Source of the DNA: Rostratula benghalensis
Lineage: Eukaryota; Chordata; Aves; Charadriiformes; Rostratulidae
NCBI GenBank assembly: GCA_013399305.1
Contig: VXAI01000342.1
Coordinates: 578,042 to 642,041, forward strand
Reading direction: 5' to 3'
DNA length: 64,000 nucleotides
Made by a program: the position numbers and the translations under genes. The notes under the pieces were generated by a model. The model searched no databases, was not told the origin of the DNA, and saw only the letters and a list, made by a program, of their open reading frames with translations. Positions 62,759 through 64,000 of this stretch are shown in pieces. Numbering within the stretch: the stretch's first letter is position 1; each line of letters opens with the position of its first letter.

Positions 62759-64000
62759 CAGGCAATGTAGACCTTATTTACTTATTGGAAAGCTGTTCCG
62801 GTTATCATATCCTCCATGCAGATTATTTTGCACTATTCCAAAGCATGAAATACACCCAGTTATGAAAATTATTCCAACCAAACAACCGTTGTGTTGTCAA
62901 AACTGAAATGTAGGCATCCCCCTCATCTCTCCAGAATTTTTATGGTATGAAATAAGTGAAAATGATGAGGAAAAAAAAAAAAGAAAAAAGAAAGACTTAA
63001 AAAAATATTCCACTTCTTTGAAGAATGTTGTGTAAATGCAGTGTGATCAAAATAAGTGACAGCTTTATGCTGGTTTTAAGCCACTGGAAATAGAGGACAA
63101 TCAGGCACACAGAATGCATCACTGCTGGAGAGGATGCAACAACAAGGTAACACTACGCGTAATCTCCCTTTGCTGAAATTGAAGCAGAAGCCATTGTTTA
63201 AAAAACCACAAGCAGATATTAGTACAAATATTTCTTTATTCTGCTGCATTCCTATGTTTGATGACCATTACATATTTTTTATGACTAATGATTTCGTACC
63301 TCTGTGTTGTGGGAATGCGCGATGCCTTTATCTTCTGCTTAGAATATTCTTTCTGATGCTCAAGGATCAAGCATTTAATGAGCCTTTCAATATTATCTAT
63401 TCACTGTAAGTGATAGAGTAAAAGGTTCATGGAAAAGAGCCTATTTGATCTAATATATATATTTTTATATGTTATTATGAATTCCATATTATGCCTTTTG
63501 ATGTAAAATCCCATATGTAGTCCTTATGGAGCCCTTTATAATTATTTCATTATGGTGCTAAATCATTCCCAATCAACAGATAGGAAATATGATTTTCAAA
63601 CTATGATTTAGGTATTTCAGAATGCATGGAAGAAAGAACAGGAAAACTAAAGAGCTCTGTTTATTTTGATGCACAAAGAACTCAAAAATTTCTGAGAAAT
63701 GACATTATTAAAATGTAGCAAATGAGGGGGGATGTATATTTTTGAAGCAGCTGGGAATTTCAGTACCCTCAGTACCCGTTTTCACTGCTGCCTATCAGCT
63801 ATGATCTTGCTAGTGCAGAACTGAAAGTCGCTGGCTTTGTATTGTAAGACTGAAGTAGTCCAGTAGAAGTGATCTGTGATTTGAAAACTACAGCTCTAGT
63901 ACCTCTGGCTATTTTATTTTTTCCTTGCATTGAAAAGCATATAATAAAAATTATTATTTACAGAATTCAGATTTGTTTATTTATACACACAAAAGGGCAT
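62759..64000. other. Single-copy AT-rich DNA to the window end, no gene seen
   Basis: A-rich run at 62970-62998. The plus frame 63134-63409 (91 codons) has no motif I recognise. Confidence 0.6.

Noticed and set aside
1..64000. Endogenous retrovirus or LTR element
   Set aside because: No LTR pair, primer-binding site, or gag/pol motif was seen by eye. The reverse-transcriptase-related sequence present is all CR1 ORF2 C-terminus.
1..64000. tRNA, rRNA or known microRNA genes
   Set aside because: I looked for GGTTCGA-type B boxes and well-known microRNA seeds and found none in a convincing context.

Overview
The window looks like bird nuclear DNA: AT-rich, low in gene content, and dominated by one retrotransposon family. 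I count 22 pieces of CR1 (chicken repeat 1) LINE. They are recognisable by the 3' tail of repeated ATTCTATG units, the block just before it (GGTCCCTTCCAACC and variants), and the decayed C-terminal end of the ORF2 protein. No SINE, DNA transposon or LTR retrovirus stood out. CR1 also occurs in crocodilians and turtles, but near-exclusive CR1 content fits a bird best. Family and species cannot be told from what I see.

I could not support any protein-coding gene, tRNA, rRNA, CRISPR array or operon. The open reading frames are either CR1 remnants (sense or antisense), low-complexity frames through a purine repeat, or short chance frames. The window is best read as intergenic or deep intronic DNA.

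Layout: 1-13 kb holds a pentanucleotide repeat at the left edge, three CR1 pieces, a 265-base GAGAAA/GAAAAA purine tract with an N inside it, and a 69-bp tandem duplication at 12982-13119. At 13.6-14.2 kb a CR1 copy runs into a 190-base gap with AT repeats on both sides. 14-32 kb holds CR1 copies of several subfamilies, including two stacked head-to-tail at 26555-27221. 34-44 kb is the densest part, with nine CR1 pieces, six of them within 4.4 kb, plus a C/A-rich tract next to one CR1 tail. 44-64 kb is mostly single-copy AT-rich DNA with four more CR1 copies.

The CR1 copies fall into at least five sequence groups by their 3' ends, so the locus collected insertions over a long time. All are 5'-truncated; the longest is about 650 bases, and none can encode a working ORF2 protein. 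Orientation is mixed: 12 minus and 10 plus.

A few splice-site-like signals (8138-8190, 37563-38322, 39261-39530, 45376-45480) are listed as weak exon candidates. They need transcript or conservation evidence. I did not find a convincing new biological system here.
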